Of a stretch of 64,000 bases of DNA, positions 1 to 13,370 are shown in pieces. The number at the start of each line of letters is the position of its first letter. Within the stretch, counting starts at the first letter, position 1. A program made the position numbers and the translations under genes. Location of the stretch: contig JAFFSR010000251.1 of the NCBI GenBank assembly GCA_017163975.1, forward strand, positions 7,626,001 to 7,690,000, written 5' to 3'. The notes beneath the pieces are model-generated. The model ran no database searches and had not been told where the DNA came from. It saw only the letters and a list, made by a program, of their open reading frames with translations. The DNA is from Anastatus disparis. Taxonomy: Eukaryota; Arthropoda; Insecta; Hymenoptera; Eupelmidae.

Positions 1-1430
1 CTTAAGTTTACAAGGATATATTGCACTATATATATATATTAAATTGCCATTGAAAATATAAAAACCAAAGGTCCTATAGGTAGTGGTTTGACCAATCATT
101 CACATTTCTACAATCAAATCATTCATTTATATAACCGGAAATGTGGTCGATTAGTTGATCCTGTGCGCTCGGCAATGAAGGGTCCCAGATATACGTAAAG
201 AGTAGATTATATAGATATAATTTCATTCAAACAAGGAGTTATAACAAGAGAGAAAGCAAACACACTTCATTGCAGGATCATTAGTTTTTAGAGAAAGGGA
301 AAGAGAGAGATATATATGCATGTAGAAAGAGACATAAGTAAATCAATATTCAATTTTTGAAATGCGATTGTCTGCACGTTTGAAATTCTCGGTCGTAGTT
401 TCGAATCTTCAGAATTATTAAGTTCTCATTAAAACTTGCTGATTGGAAATTATACTAGGCAAACAAAGTTGTTTAATTTAATTTTAATTTCAAGTGTCTA
501 TACTATTTTTACTCAATTATTTACTTTTCTTTAATGTGCTTAAGTTACTTATTGCGGCTAATTATAGTATAGTCTTTTTATAGCCACCACTTGAAATAAT
601 AATTTAAAGACAAGTCATCTCTTAATTGTTATAGCTATTTATTATTTTACTAATGTATTTTTTATTATTTTGAAAAATCAAAAAATAAACTATTTTTTGG
701 ATTTTTCATGTGATTTAACGATTTTTTATACATACATAAATTTATAATATAAAAAACTATTATTTTGAATTTGCTTATACTGAAAATAATTTGTAAAACA
801 AAACAATCGGTTATTCTCAATTAAATGAAATTAAAATATCTTCTTTAACTAATCTTAATTAAATAAAAGTAAAAACCTTTTTTCAAATAATACTGAAAAA
901 ATTCTTTTGTATAATACCACCGTATTATTTAATAATTTCTTTAAAAAAAAAAGAGTCAAGGTTATTATTGATTAAAAAAATTATAAAAGTAAACTGCGTC
1001 GTATAAATCTCACAAAGATGATATAAAATTATTTAAGTAAAAATAACTTTATCGTTAAAAAATCCGTCATAATCGTGTACGAAAGAAAGTTACATACGCA
1101 GATCAAAGATTTCTTTTATTATGCTTAAAATCATAAAAAAAATATTTTTAAAGTCATATGTCACTGTTATAAACATCATAAAAGCCTTTCCAAATAATCC
1201 CAAACCACTATACTAATCCAGATTATTTCTGTCCCTGTAATGTGAACAATTTTCTACTATTAAATAGCCATATTTAGATATACATATATATCAGTGGAAC
1301 TTTTAATATTTAGAAAAGAGTACATAAAAGCTATAGCTTTTCTAGAAATCTACTTTTTTTTTTATTTATGTGCATACAATGTTGAGTGAGCGAAAACTGC
1401 TTAGTCCGCTTATATGAGCCTTATCAAGCT
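1..1430. other. AT-rich non-coding DNA
   Basis: No ORF of note, RNA gene or repeat family was recognised here. The sequence is A/T runs with a short GA-rich patch near 300-315. It probably belongs to an intron or intergenic spacer. Confidence 0.6.
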
Positions 1431-1760
1431 TGACTTAATTTTTTTCTTTTAAATTCGTTAAAAGCCAAGCTCACGCGTTCTCGTTTCTATCATTTTTTTT
1501 TCAAACAAAGCTCAAAGCTCTTTCTTTTTTTTCTAGAACTAAAAAAGAAAAGTCGATTGGCATTATATACGTATATAGTCGCGTGTCAGTGATTAATCAT
1601 CCGCTTCCCTAAACGCGTGCACAAGTTCTCTATACCATATACCCCTGGGTTTTCTCTCTCTCTTTCTCTTTCTCTTTGCGCGCGCGAACGATCTCGTTTC
1701 CGACTTCCGACGTGTCGTAACAATTTGCCGCCATCTAAGTTGGTAAAGACCCATTTTGAA
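1431..1760. promoter_or_regulatory. CpG/pyrimidine-rich island, possible regulatory region
   Basis: This stretch has more CpG and more complexity than its surroundings. It holds a TCTC/TTTC tract (about 1653-1677), a GCGCGCGCG run (about 1678-1686) and, at 1727-1736, GCCGCCATCT. The reverse complement of that motif, AGATGGCGGC, matches the core bound by YY1/Pleiohomeotic. GA/CT tracts, CpG and a YY1-type site together are common at insect promoters and Polycomb-type elements, but no transcript start or gene is recognisable, so the role is inference. An 83-codon minus-strand ORF across it is Lys/Arg-rich because it reads the GA-rich strand, and is not believed. Confidence 0.25.
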
Positions 1761-3332
1761 TTTCATAAATAATCTTTTTAGATATTTAACAATATTTTGT
1801 TTCGTTAGATTTTCTATCTTTTTTGTGATTTTTAAAATATACAAAACGCATAATTATCTTGACTTTCCAACAACACAAAATGAGACTTAGACTGATTAGA
1901 ATATTTTCCACGTGACATTTAGCTATCTCTTTTTTTTCTATTATCTTTTACAAGAGAAAAAAAATAAACTCTCATGCAAATGGAAATAAAGAAAAGGAAG
2001 AAAAAAAAATATAATGGGGAAGAACAAATAATGTGCTGTATTATACTTGCGACGAAGTTATCAGAGCTTTCGTGCGACGCTAGCCGCGAAAGCTCTTTTG
2101 GTTTCCTTTTCTTTTTATCATTTTCATTATTCAGAAGGCTTAAAATTAGTCTAGAGATTACACACACGCAGAATTTCTTTTCTTTTTTTTCTATTCTTCT
2201 TTTCATTTCTAAACTCTTATATATACCAAAGTCCAAAGTGATTATTCGGACTTGAAACCAGGAGGAAAATTAATTTGATTATTTTATTAGACCTTTTTAT
2301 TTCTTATAAAGCATGTATAAAGCACTTTGTTAATTTTATCGTATATGGGTCTCTTAATCGCACTAAAAACTGGGTAATTAATGATACTTGGAGCAACACG
2401 TAAAATAATATGAGTTACGTGGAAACTTTGAGCGTATAATGAATAACTTATACATACATATATCGAAATTCTGTTCGAGGCTACGCACGCACACATATTT
2501 TCGTCCTGTCTTTTCCCTATTGTTTTCTTTTTTTTTTAAACTAAGCTCGTTAAAAGAAAGGAAATTAATATCATAAAAATAAGCGTGTGATTAATTATTT
2601 CGATGGATGCTAATACAGGTTATTTTTTTCATGCTTGACTGATTTCCCAGAATTTTTATCGTGTACTGTCTTCATTATTTTTTTCGCGTTAAATTGTAAT
2701 CGAAAGATTTTTAAGTATTTCCAATAATATGTGCAGATTATTTCACGTTAATTTATGTTATTCAAATATTTTTCCTTTTTTAATTGTAATCAATACTACA
2801 GTGTTATTTATGTTAATAGTTTATTGTTCGTAGTTTGTTTTTTTTACAATAATAAACTTTTTTTTATTTATTAATTTATCTTGAATTATATTATGAAAGT
2901 TCGTTAAATATTTTAAAACTTACGATAACCGCATAATATTGATGAATAAATAATTCATAATATAATTTCTGAGAAAATTTCAATAAATGAATAAAAAGAA
3001 AAAAAAAGTTATTCAAATTATATTATCTCTCAATATATACCACATAAAATTGTTAAATAATTTATAACCATCGGAATTTCAATTCAAACGACCAAAAACA
3101 AAAAAGTTAAAGAATGGTTACAACTCGTATACTCGTACTCACTGATACATTTTAATACGAAAAAAAAAATTGTCCCCGTTGAATTAATGCTGCTTTAACC
3201 TACATTTCAAACGAATTTAACAAAATTTTACCAACGAGACCGCGAGCATACTTTCACTCAAAAATTTTTGTCACAAAAAAAAATATATGCAATTCCCAAC
3301 AGTAAAACGCCCGCATGCACAATTATAGTGCG
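1761..3332. other. AT-rich non-coding DNA
   Basis: Apart from the stem-loop at 2063-2096, only A/T-rich sequence and homopolymers are seen. The short ORFs on both strands around 1919-2255 overlap one another and are made of Lys/Phe/Ser runs, so they are not called genes. Confidence 0.55.
2063..2096. other. perfect 10-bp stem-loop followed by T-rich tract
   Basis: AGAGCTTTCG at 2063-2072 is exactly complementary to CGAAAGCTCT at 2087-2096, leaving a 14-nt GC-rich loop. On the plus strand the stem runs into a TTTT tract. It is too short for a canonical insect pre-miRNA. It could be a structural element of an unannotated transcript or a chance hairpin. Confidence 0.45.

Positions 3333-3361
<29 letters not shown>
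3333..3361. repeat. (TA)n microsatellite
   Basis: An uninterrupted alternating TA run of 29 bases, followed by ordinary AT-rich sequence. Confidence 0.95.
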
Positions 3362-3363
<2 letters not shown>

Positions 3364-6300
3364 ATAACACACATGATAATATAGAACAGAACCATTTTAA
3401 TAAGGGCTTAAAAGAAGTGGATTTATAAGTAGATGTATAGTTTTATGTAGATACAGAAAAGAGAGAAAGATTGCATAGCTATATACTGTATAGCTTACAC
3501 ATATACAAGTTAAAGCCAAGAGGCATACCATCGATCGAACCAGGCGCACGTTGTGCGCACCTTAATTATTAATACCTTCTCGCTTTTCTCTCCATCTCTT
3601 TCTCTTCCTACCCCAGCTGAACTCGTATACACATATATTTCTGCGAATATTGTCTCCTTCCTTCTGACAAGTAGCTTCTTCTTATTCTTTTTTATCTATA
3701 CGCGATGATTTTTTTTTATTTCTCTCTCTTACTCTCTTTTTCTCATGTGCATGTGTATTTTATGAAGATAGAAAAGTGTTCTATAGAAAAAAATGTCTAT
3801 AAGCTGTTAAACGATGACCGATACTTTTCTTGAACAAATATACATGATCACAGGTTTAGCTAAGAACATTCTGTAGGTATATATACAGTAGTTTAATTAA
3901 AGTTTTTAGGTTATCTTAATACTATTACTTGAAAATTAATTATTAAAAAATAGTGTAGAAAATACTAATGACAATATTTAAATTTAATTAATGTTCTTTA
4001 TAAAAATGTTTATCAAGATGTAGGATAAATATTTGTTTAACCATTTCCAATAAACAAATTTCATAATCAGCATGAAAGTACACAACATTAAAGTTGAATA
4101 TAATGTTGCATTTATCGCATTATTTATTGTAAACATATACAAGTGCACGAAAAATTCTGGTTTTTATAAAATAATTTTGGCTGATATAAATGATGTTAAA
4201 TTAATATAACCAAATTAATCATTGAAAAATTGCTATTTGTAATTACACAAAATTATTCATCAATTGGTTATATTAAGCGATAAGATTTAAAATTGCAGTT
4301 TTAAACATTTAAAAAATAACATTTAATCTTATAACGCTCAATTTACTCTATATGTTCATATTTCAAGTTTTTTTTTTCGTTTTCGCGTAATAAATTCAAA
4401 ATTTCACAAAATAAACTAGATAACGGATCAAATTTAAGCGACTATTATGCGCTTTATAGTGGAGTTATAAATTATTTTACGTTTACTAAAAATTGTAAAA
4501 GCTTTAAAAATTTGAAAAAAAGAACGTTTTATTGCATTAAACAGTCAGAAATGTATTATAAATCATTCCTACATTGTTGTCAGCACTATTATTTAACAAT
4601 TGCTAGGTCTGGGCTATATAAGGGTTAATTGTTACATGTAAATTTCTATATTTCATTGTTTTCATACATCATACGTTTATTAACTATTTTGTTTAAAAAC
4701 AAAATTATACTCCTAACAAATTACTATTTTATGTATCGTGGGAAATTTCGGTTATACATTTTTGTAATAACAAGTTTTGGAACAATATATTTTGATGAAT
4801 TGAGGGTCAAACTGTATATAATTGAATACCAAAATACATTATGAGACGGTTACTAATTTTTAGTACATTTTATGAATAATATTTAAGTCAATTTTTAAAA
4901 ACATGAATAATTTTTATTTATATTCAAATTATTATAAATTATTTAAATATAATACAATGAAAAAATTATTATTTGTTTATAGGTTATATATTATTTATAT
5001 CATAAAAATCAACTTCATATTTACTTAACTATAATAAAACAAATAAACTTATTAATTTCTAATTCATAAAGAATAGCTGAACATACGGTTATTGCTTTTT
5101 AGACTTTTTAATAAAGTCTACAGTGATTTTCAACTTCTTTAACCGTTTGAACTTAGAGAAAGAGAGAGACGCGCGGTGGCGGCGCAAGTTCACGCAGCAA
5201 AAGAACGATTTATACATTGTTGGAAAAGTATTAATGAGACTTTATAGTTCGTAGTTAAAGTTAAGTTTTATTAACTGCCCTGCTAAATTGCTTCTTTCCT
5301 AGTCATACTTGGTGTTATATATACACACTTTACAAGAAAATGAAAAAAAAAATCTAAAACTTTATAATGTCCATTCCCTTTTAACATTCGCAAGCATCTA
5401 GAAGTGGGACGTTAAATGCTCGTTATTAATTTCTTAATTATTTAAGAATATTTACGCAATTAATACAATTTTTATTCGCTCGTTTGTCACCTTCCAGATT
5501 ATGGAAATAAACCGCAGTCACTATTTTTATTGAAATGGAAAAATCTTATTTTATAAAATTCTATCGTTCACGTGTTTGTAACAATACCTTTTTTTTAGTA
5601 TAACGACATTTTAGCATGAATAATTAATTTGAAGAAAAAGGGTGTAATAATCGTATATACATATTTACCGTTCTAAATAAAATTAGACTTCATAAGTAAA
5701 GTAGATTATAGAATGTTTAATTCATACCATATTATTGATCAGTGTTTTCTTGTTTACGGTAGGGTGTAATGTAGAGCAATAAATTAAAATTTATAAATAT
5801 TATCTTCGCTGATATGTACTTGTACTCATTATAATATTTACAAAGAAAGAGAAATTTCATAAAATTATACTAGAAATTTTATTGATATTTGTATTATTAC
5901 AATTTCAGTCGCTGTAACATTGAAAAATCCATTTAGCTTTAAATATATGATACTGAAATAAAAAAAATATACAATTGACATTTATTGTTATTTAAAATAT
6001 CGTTTTTTATTTAATTTTAAAAGTATTTCTAATTCGATTATCGTAAAATAAAGAATTTCAACTTTTATAGGAATATAGAAAAAATATTGCCTTCATAATG
6101 CGTCCGACCCTCCTTTATCCGTCAACGATACCAGCCTGTTCAAACATAAACCGCATATATATGAAAATTTTTAAGTTAAAAAAAATAAAATTACGACTAT
6201 CATAACCTTAACTTATGTTATTACAAGACAAGTATGGGAAATCCATCCCAATGAGCATTTTTTATTTTCTCTTCAAACCATATTCTTTTAATAGTATTTT

Positions 6301-6901
6301 AAGAAATTAGTTTTACCCTCCCCAAAATGGTTAAACTATCTTCTCTTAATAGAATCATTAAAAGTATTTAAAAGTCTCTTAGACATTCGTTCAATATTCT
6401 GATGAAAAATGTTAACAAGGAGGAAAAAAAATATCTTGTCCATTTTCTTTGTCACGGTTACGTCGTTACGAAATTCGACATGCCACGCATGTATAACGTA
6501 TTACTACCACCAACTATTACCAATATGTGCCTTCTAATATTTCTTTTACCCAAAAAAGGTCAACGCGCGTAGCCCCCTGAAAATTTTTAACTAATGTATT
6601 ATAGCAACTATAAGAGAAAAAAAATTCGATCGATAAGAAGAAAAACGCGTGATAAATCAGCACGTTTAAAAGAAGAAAAGTCAAGAGTCCATATGCATCT
6701 GCGTTCTTGATTGACTACGATAAACGCGCATAAAGAAATAAAGAAGCATATACATTCTAAGTCACAAGCTGCAACACTATACAGTATTATATATACATTG
6801 CCGTATCGAATTCTCGAAATACTTCTCACAGCAGTTTTGTCCGTCCATCTTATGTACGTATATACGTTTATAAGTTGTAGATCAAAAAGAGAAAAGAATA
6901 T
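3362..6901. other. AT-rich non-coding DNA
   Basis: A long stretch without a supportable gene. It contains a pyrimidine-rich patch near 3580-3740, a small GC-richer patch near 5165-5200 and the foldback pair at 4201-4337. All ORFs are short and hydrophobic or low in complexity. Confidence 0.55.
4201..4337. repeat. two adjacent foldback (inverted-repeat) structures, possible MITE remnant
   Basis: TTAATATAACCAA at 4201-4213 is perfectly complementary to 4264-4276. Directly next to it, GCGATAAGATTTAAA from 4277 is imperfectly complementary to 4322-4337 (TTTAATCTTATAACGC), with a two-base insertion and a one-base indel. Two abutting palindromic arms in about 140 bp suggest a decayed foldback or MITE-type element. 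AT-rich DNA does produce chance inverted repeats, so certainty is limited. No target-site duplication was identified. Confidence 0.35.
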
Positions 6902-7126
6902 ATGAACTTTTTAGTTGGGAGTGAAAGAGATGAGAATTTTGAAGAACTAACGATACAAATGACCGAACGGACCACCGCTGTTTCATCGTTGAATTACATA
7001 AACAATCAGTTGGTTAACATCAGTTTTAGAGATCAGATCAAGATAGACACTAGGAGTATAGGATTTTTTTATTTCATTTCGTTCCTTTTTCGATGCGTTG
7101 CCTGCACGACACTCACATATGCTTAA
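6902..7126 (+). CDS. hypothetical 74-codon ORF, uncertain
   Basis: I do not recognise this protein. It starts at an ATG and has an unusually mixed, charged N-terminal half (a run rich in Glu, Asp, Thr and Arg over residues 1-45). The C-terminal half is aromatic and hydrophobic, around residues 55-70, and could be one membrane segment. The stop codon is followed 10 bases later by AATAAA at 7136-7141, a perfect poly(A) signal. Most other ORFs here are homopolymer-driven and this one is not, which is the only reason to list it. In AT-rich DNA both an AATAAA and a 74-codon ORF can arise by chance, and no splice structure, strong start context or homology is visible. Confidence 0.12.
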   Translation: MNFLVGSERDENFEELTIQMTERTTAVSSLNYINNQLVNISFRDQIKIDTRSIGFFYFISFLFRCVACTTLTYA

Positions 7127-7141
7127 GACCAGTGCAATAAA

Positions 7142-8830
7142 CTTTTTAAAGTCTCGTCACTGTTTTAAGCAGTTGACTAATTTATATTTTTTTCTTTAGT
7201 TTTGAATCCCTTTTTCTTAGATGCACGCGGCACCCATGGTGGCACACACACGCACACATTTCTTGAGAGATATAACGCAGAAGGCGTGTGCCACGACACG
7301 GGATATAGAATGACAATTTTTCCGAGGAATATCACCCGCTGCCGCTATGGCCACTAGGCTATAACGTACCTCTATATATTTCTTTTTTTTCTTATCCGAT
7401 TATATTTGAATGGAGGGTAACTATACATCGATGTGTATGATATTTAGGGAGCTAAACTTTATTTTTTTTCTCTACTATCTTTTTATTTTTTAGGGATCGT
7501 TATTTTTTTTCCTTGATAATTAGTAATTACGAGGGGACAAAACTTATGTTTTTAAACAGATGTTTAACTAAGGTTTTGTATCGATGTTGTAATTTTCAAA
7601 GGGGTCTAAATATCAATCTTAATGATATCATTACCGAAACTATTTCTGTACAATAAGTAGTTTACTTAAAAAAAAAACCGCATCATAAATTTAATTAAGT
7701 CATTTCTAATAACTATGATGATAGTAAAACATAATTTGTCTTTTAATATTAGCAGTGAGTTATGGAAATAGCAGAAAATCGATAAATTACTAAAATCAAT
7801 AAGTATTAAATTTTGAATGCTCATCTCAGAAGAAACTTTTTATTTCATAAATAGAGTATATTTTCTTTCTTTTCTATCTTTTTCTTAAATTCAATTATGT
7901 CTAATCTGAAGGGAATGCATATAAGTGCATACTCGCGTACTTATGCTTTCTCTAAGCCATTAATTACATTGTAAATGTTTTATTCTCATTTAAAATGGAA
8001 TAGGACCAAGAAAATTAGCGTATGTTATTAATTTAGCGTTATATTGGAATTGTTAATTTTTCAAAAATTGGTCAAACTATTTATTTATATATCGCTATAT
8101 ACTTAATATGTATATTGATTTGTATAACTTTATTTCTAAAATTCAGGTATATTTGTGAAAAGGAAATTAACTAATTTATTTAAAAATAACTTAGATAACA
8201 ATGGATCAATTATAAACGATTCTTAATCAAATTAAAAATAACAATGAAACTAAGTAAAGTATTTGAAATTTGATCAATTCTATGTGAATAAGTTTCATAG
8301 AATATTAATAACTTAGACTGGCTCTTAAAATAGAAGTAAAATACAGAAGAGTATATATAGTGTGCAGACATTTTAAAATCGTATAACCAACGTAAATATA
8401 TTATACACCATAAATAAATCGACAATTAGACGTCAAATGGCATAAGTATAATTAAAATTTAATGTAAAACGAGATTTTTGTGGAAGAGCATCTTTTTTAT
8501 CCATTATTATAAAATATTCTAATAGTCTAAGTGATAAAAAATGATTAATTTATTAATAATAAAATTAATGATATTTTAAAACTAAAGAATTAAATAACAT
8601 ATAAAAGTTAGCCTTCTAAAAATTTAATAATATTTTGAAACTATTATATTGTTTCATTAACTAATACAGGAGTGTGCTTTATTGCATTTAAACTTGGGGT
8701 TTCCTACATATACTTGTACTAGCATATTGATAGAGTACTTCATTTATATATCCAACATCTTTGACAGTTCATCTATACATTTCATCCTGAACGTTGTATA
8801 CGTGTATGCTTATATACCTGTATAGGGGCG
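7142..8830. other. non-coding DNA with one inverted repeat
   Basis: Around 7201-7380 the sequence is more GC-rich. It has an inverted repeat, GTGGCACACAC at 7239-7249 and GCGTGTGCCAC at 7284-7294, which pair with one G-T wobble across a 34-nt spacer. The rest is AT-rich with no supportable gene. Confidence 0.5.
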
Positions 8831-9010
8831 TGTATGTATATACCCTCACTTCCACTCTCCACTAACCTCCTGACCGGCACGCGGCTCTTTGACACAAAAC
8901 TCGTCCCGCCGCAAATGAATTGCTTTACCCTCTACCTGTCCGCCCCCTCCTCTATGCCTCTCTCTTCTCTTCTCTCGCTCTCCAAAGTCAGGCTGCGTGG
9001 CAAGCAAATG
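8831..9010. promoter_or_regulatory. C/T-rich, CpG-containing island
   Basis: This patch has many CCTC, CCGCC and CTCTC words and is clearly less AT-rich than its flanks. It carries one exact CTACCTG (reverse of CAGGTAG, the Zelda/TAGteam heptamer) at 8932-8938. An 88-codon ORF runs through it on the plus strand, with Ser/Leu/Pro content expected of a pyrimidine tract; I do not call it a gene. A regulatory element or an untranslated exon is possible. Confidence 0.2.
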
Positions 9011-10928
9011 CTATTAACCGATATACGCGAAGCAGGTGTATATATATTTATATGTGTATACATATATACCTGTATATATATAGGTAGAATAGGAAGGTGA
9101 TTTGAGAATCGGTTATAGGATGGTATATATAGTTGAAGTTTATCAAACTGTTATGCGGTTGAACCTAATTTCCAAAGAGATGGTCGCGCACTCAGAATGC
9201 TGGGCACCGCAAACGTAAATGTCCTTGTATATAACTTTGAAGGGCTTGAAAATCATTATCATTCAATTCACGACTAAGATATAGTTTCAGCCGATCGTAC
9301 CGTAGATTAACGGGTTAGGCTAAATTTTATAGATATGATTAAATTACAAATACAGCTTTGAATTATTTTAATCTGAATGTTCGAAAATAATACCAACTGG
9401 AAAATATATAAGTTTAAAAGTGATAAATCTGATTGGCTAAGAATCAAATCAACCTAAATATTGTTAATGAAAAAAAATAAATAATGAAAATTTGAAATAC
9501 ATTTTTTTCTTCTACTAGTAAATAAATTATTGACAAATGCAAACTGTAAAATTTTATCGAATACAGGTATCATTCATTTTCGTTATGAAATCGAAGTTTA
9601 CATATTTTGCAAAATTCTTTTAGCTGTAGGCTAGAAGCTAAAATTCACATAGATCAATAATCTATTTTCACTTTATTTCATTTAGCCAATTTTCATATTT
9701 ATTTTCTTTTAATCGAACAGTTTTAAAAATATATTTTAAGAATCTTATTCATTGTAGTCATAAAAAAATATTAAATTATTATTTTCATTAAATGAAATTT
9801 GAAGTACTTTGATTAATTATTCGTTTAATAGGAGATTGATCCAGAAATAATTTAAATATAATTAACTTAAGGTTTAATAAAGACACAACTATATTTTATT
9901 TTTAATTCATGATACTTTAGTGAGTAGGTGAAATTGTTTGTAATTTTTCATGATGCTTATAATTAATGTATTAATATCTCGAATTCTTGTAATGTGATAG
10001 TTTATTCAGTTCTTCTATTTCTACATTCTTGTGTTTATACTTTTTTTTTTTGATTTACTGTCCTGATGTTACCTGAAAAAAAAATTACATTTGAAATTTC
10101 CTGGGTGTTAAATCATACGATCTTCATAAATCAATTAAACGGCTGGTAAGCGCCAGGCTAACGTAAATTCAAACGTAGGCGTGCTTAAATTCAAAATAAA
10201 TTAAGCATCTTTTTCCTCGATTTAGCGCATGTACTTTATGAATATTTTTATTATAGTCGTATGAAATAACGTAAAAAAAAGCAGCTGTAAAAATTCTTTA
10301 AAACAGTCGAAATAAAAAAAATAATATTGTTTTCATAATTTTCTGGTAATATATAAGATTAATAAAAAAAAAAGAGGCCAATAATTATACATTTTAAAGT
10401 TATACGATTTGCATGCAGAGTGTACATAAATTATTAACTACTTAATTAAACTTTTGACAAACTACAGAATAAATTGCATATCTTTACAGACAGTCTTTAA
10501 CCTGGCGTTGCGTAATTTAATGTATTTTTAAACCCAACCCAAGTTTGTTTTCACTCAACTACTCTAGTTCACTTTCAAGACTTTAATATTTATGAAGACG
10601 GGCAAAGGTTGTAAATAATAATTAAGAAATCTTGCTGAAACTTTGATAACCATATAGTTTACTTTCTTTACGAATGAACTAAATGGAGAAAAAAGGAAGA
10701 AAAACTACGTAAGGACTTTGAGCGCGTTTTTTTTTCTTCCTTGATATATATATGACTAGCATTTAAGTGTAGCGCAAGTTGATGCAAAAGAAATTAAGAA
10801 ACCATTTAACATTCCAGCGTACATTTTCTTTTTAGAATTTCATGCTTTTTGCATCAGCTAAGAGAAATTTTGGTAAATAGTAATTACGCTTTACGTAACT
10901 ACTACTCTTTCAAACCTATCAATGTTTT
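9011..10928. other. AT-rich non-coding DNA
   Basis: No gene, RNA or repeat family recognised. Short TA/TG-rich strings occur near 9040-9080. Confidence 0.6.
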
Positions 10929-10961
10929 ACAAATATATATAAATATATACATATATATGTG

Positions 10962-11017
<56 letters not shown>
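10929..11017. repeat. TA-rich microsatellite with a perfect (TA)26 core
   Basis: Imperfect TA/TG repeats from 10929 lead into an uninterrupted alternating TA run at 10966-11017 (52 bases). It is one of the longest simple repeats in the window and prone to cruciform extrusion and assembly error. Confidence 0.95.
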
Positions 11018-11020
<3 letters not shown>

Positions 11021-13370
11021 GTAAATTCTAAATTATACGAATAAAAACTTTTAAGAACACTTTAAAAGCGTGTTTACCGAAAATGTATATGTGAGAGGGG
11101 AAGTGTATATCTTGCCTAGGAAAACAGTTTATAAAAGTTAAATTTGTTTATATTAAATTTTAATTATTCTTTTTGAATTTGTCTAGCGTGCTCCAAAACG
11201 AATCAAACATTATTAAAGTTTGAAAAAAAAATAAAAAATTGGAATAATAATATTTTCAGTTTCATGTTGATGAATTTAATTAAATCTCATTTAAGTATAT
11301 TCATATAAATGACAAACTTCAAATAGTTATAATTAGCAGAAAATAATAACTAAACTTATAATATATATCTCTTCTTTATTTTATTTATGAATTCCACAGT
11401 GAGAAAAAGAAAATATTTTAATAAATAAACTATTTTAAATTCGATGCTCACTTTATAAAGTCATTAATTTATGATACTATCCTCGAAGTAGTTGCTTTTT
11501 TTTGTATTTCGACACAACAGGCACGATGCGTATAAAAATTGAAATTAAAAAAAATATAAGAGAACCGTACGAGCGTTCTAATAGCTTTGGAATTCTTGGA
11601 CTTTTCAAATCTCGTAGGTGTTAAATTAAAAATTCCCGAAAAAAGAAATGAGATCACGATTTCACACCGTCTATTAAAAAAAAGAAGAGAGAAAGGAAGA
11701 AAAAATTTAAAAGAATAATAGATAAACAAAAAAAAACAAGCAGCCTTAAAAAAGAAGAAAAAAACTGGGCAAAACTAGCTCGCAAAACAAAACTTGTTTT
11801 TGTGTATAACAATAAAAAAAAATCATCGGTCATCGTCGAGTCAATTCCCCTATCCCTATCAAATCGACACACGCATACATATCTAGAGAACTTTTACGTT
11901 ATATATTGTATAACCAAAAATGAAAAAGCATGAATCCGGTCCTCAGTGGGGTGTCTTATTATATTTTAGCCATGCGGTAAACTTTTAAAGAAGGGGACAC
12001 ACCACACACAAAAATCACAAATATATATAAAAGACTATAAAAAGCTAAACACTTTTACGAGCTGATTTCTTTCGTGGCCTTTGTGGCACCTCTCGGTTTT
12101 GCGTGTGCGCTAAGCGATGAGCGACGGGCTCTTTAGTTTGTTGGTGTTAAAGATCGTTAAATCGAGAGCCTTTCGTTAAATTGATGACGTGATTTTTTTT
12201 GTCATTTTTTTATTTTTTTTTATTTGATTTCTTGAAATAATGCCATTTGGTGGCAATAAAATACTATGCTAACTTTATAATAACTAACAAAAAAGAGTAT
12301 AACTTTGGATTGGAGATGCTGATTTTATGCTATTCTGTTTTTCTATTGTATTTATTTATTTTTATTTGAGAAACAAAGTATCGAATAAAAGGCTCATTCG
12401 AAACTAGTTAACGAAAACTGCTTTTAATTTTAAAATTTTGATGCTGACTTTTTTATTATTTTAGCTTCTTGATTCGGTCGAAGATAAGTTTTTATTACTG
12501 TCATAAGAAATAAAAAATCGTCATTATAGCTTATATTTATGAAAAAAAATTTGAAGTCAAAACCAAGACTTTCTTTTTTTAGTTCACATAAGAATTAGTA
12601 AAGTTGTGCATTAAGAGCAAATAAATTGAAATAAATTTTTATACAATTGATTTAAACACTTAAAAATTGTTTAAAATTTTAATCACTCAATTTATTTAAA
12701 GAGTATTATAAAAACTGTTTTATTCAATCATTTGTTGAAACAATTCTTTTATTAGCTTTTATTTTTTGCCGACAAAATCACGATAATTATCAACGAATTT
12801 TCAATAAGAAAAATCTTTTCATGACCATTTTTCATATCATATACAAATATATTATTTGAAAAGGCTCCCACATCAAAACAGCGAACCTACAAGCGCGTAC
12901 AAGCATAATTACACTTCTCAACTTTTCTATTAACCAATCGAGCTTGGACGTAATAAGCCGCTTTTTATCCACAAAATTGGGCCCTGCGGATAATTATTTC
13001 GACCAAAAATTGATGAATAGCCTTCATTCTATCCATCCTTTTTTTTCTTTTTTTACGTATATAAAAACTTCCCTCATAAGGTTTTATAACATATATATAT
13101 ATACACACACATACAAAAGTGAGAGAGAGAGAGAATGCCGAAATGTCGTTTTCCAATTAAAAATCTGCCAGCTCACGCACAAAAAGGCTCACAAGTTGAA
13201 AGAGAAGAAGAAAAAAAAGGTGAATCACGCGCGCGCAACAACAACGTATACAAGCAAAGGTGGAAAGGGCAAAAAAATGTAAAGATTAGACAGGTGCTGC
13301 TTGGCTTGCCGCCTTCTTTTATAACATATTACAACTCTTAAAAGTATTCGGGTTCGTCTTCTAAACAACA
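11018..13370. other. AT-rich non-coding DNA
   Basis: No supportable gene. A slightly GC-richer patch lies at about 12060-12180. Overlapping short ORFs on both strands near 11469-11872 and 12944-13341 are Phe/Ser/Lys-rich products of A and T runs. Confidence 0.55.
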
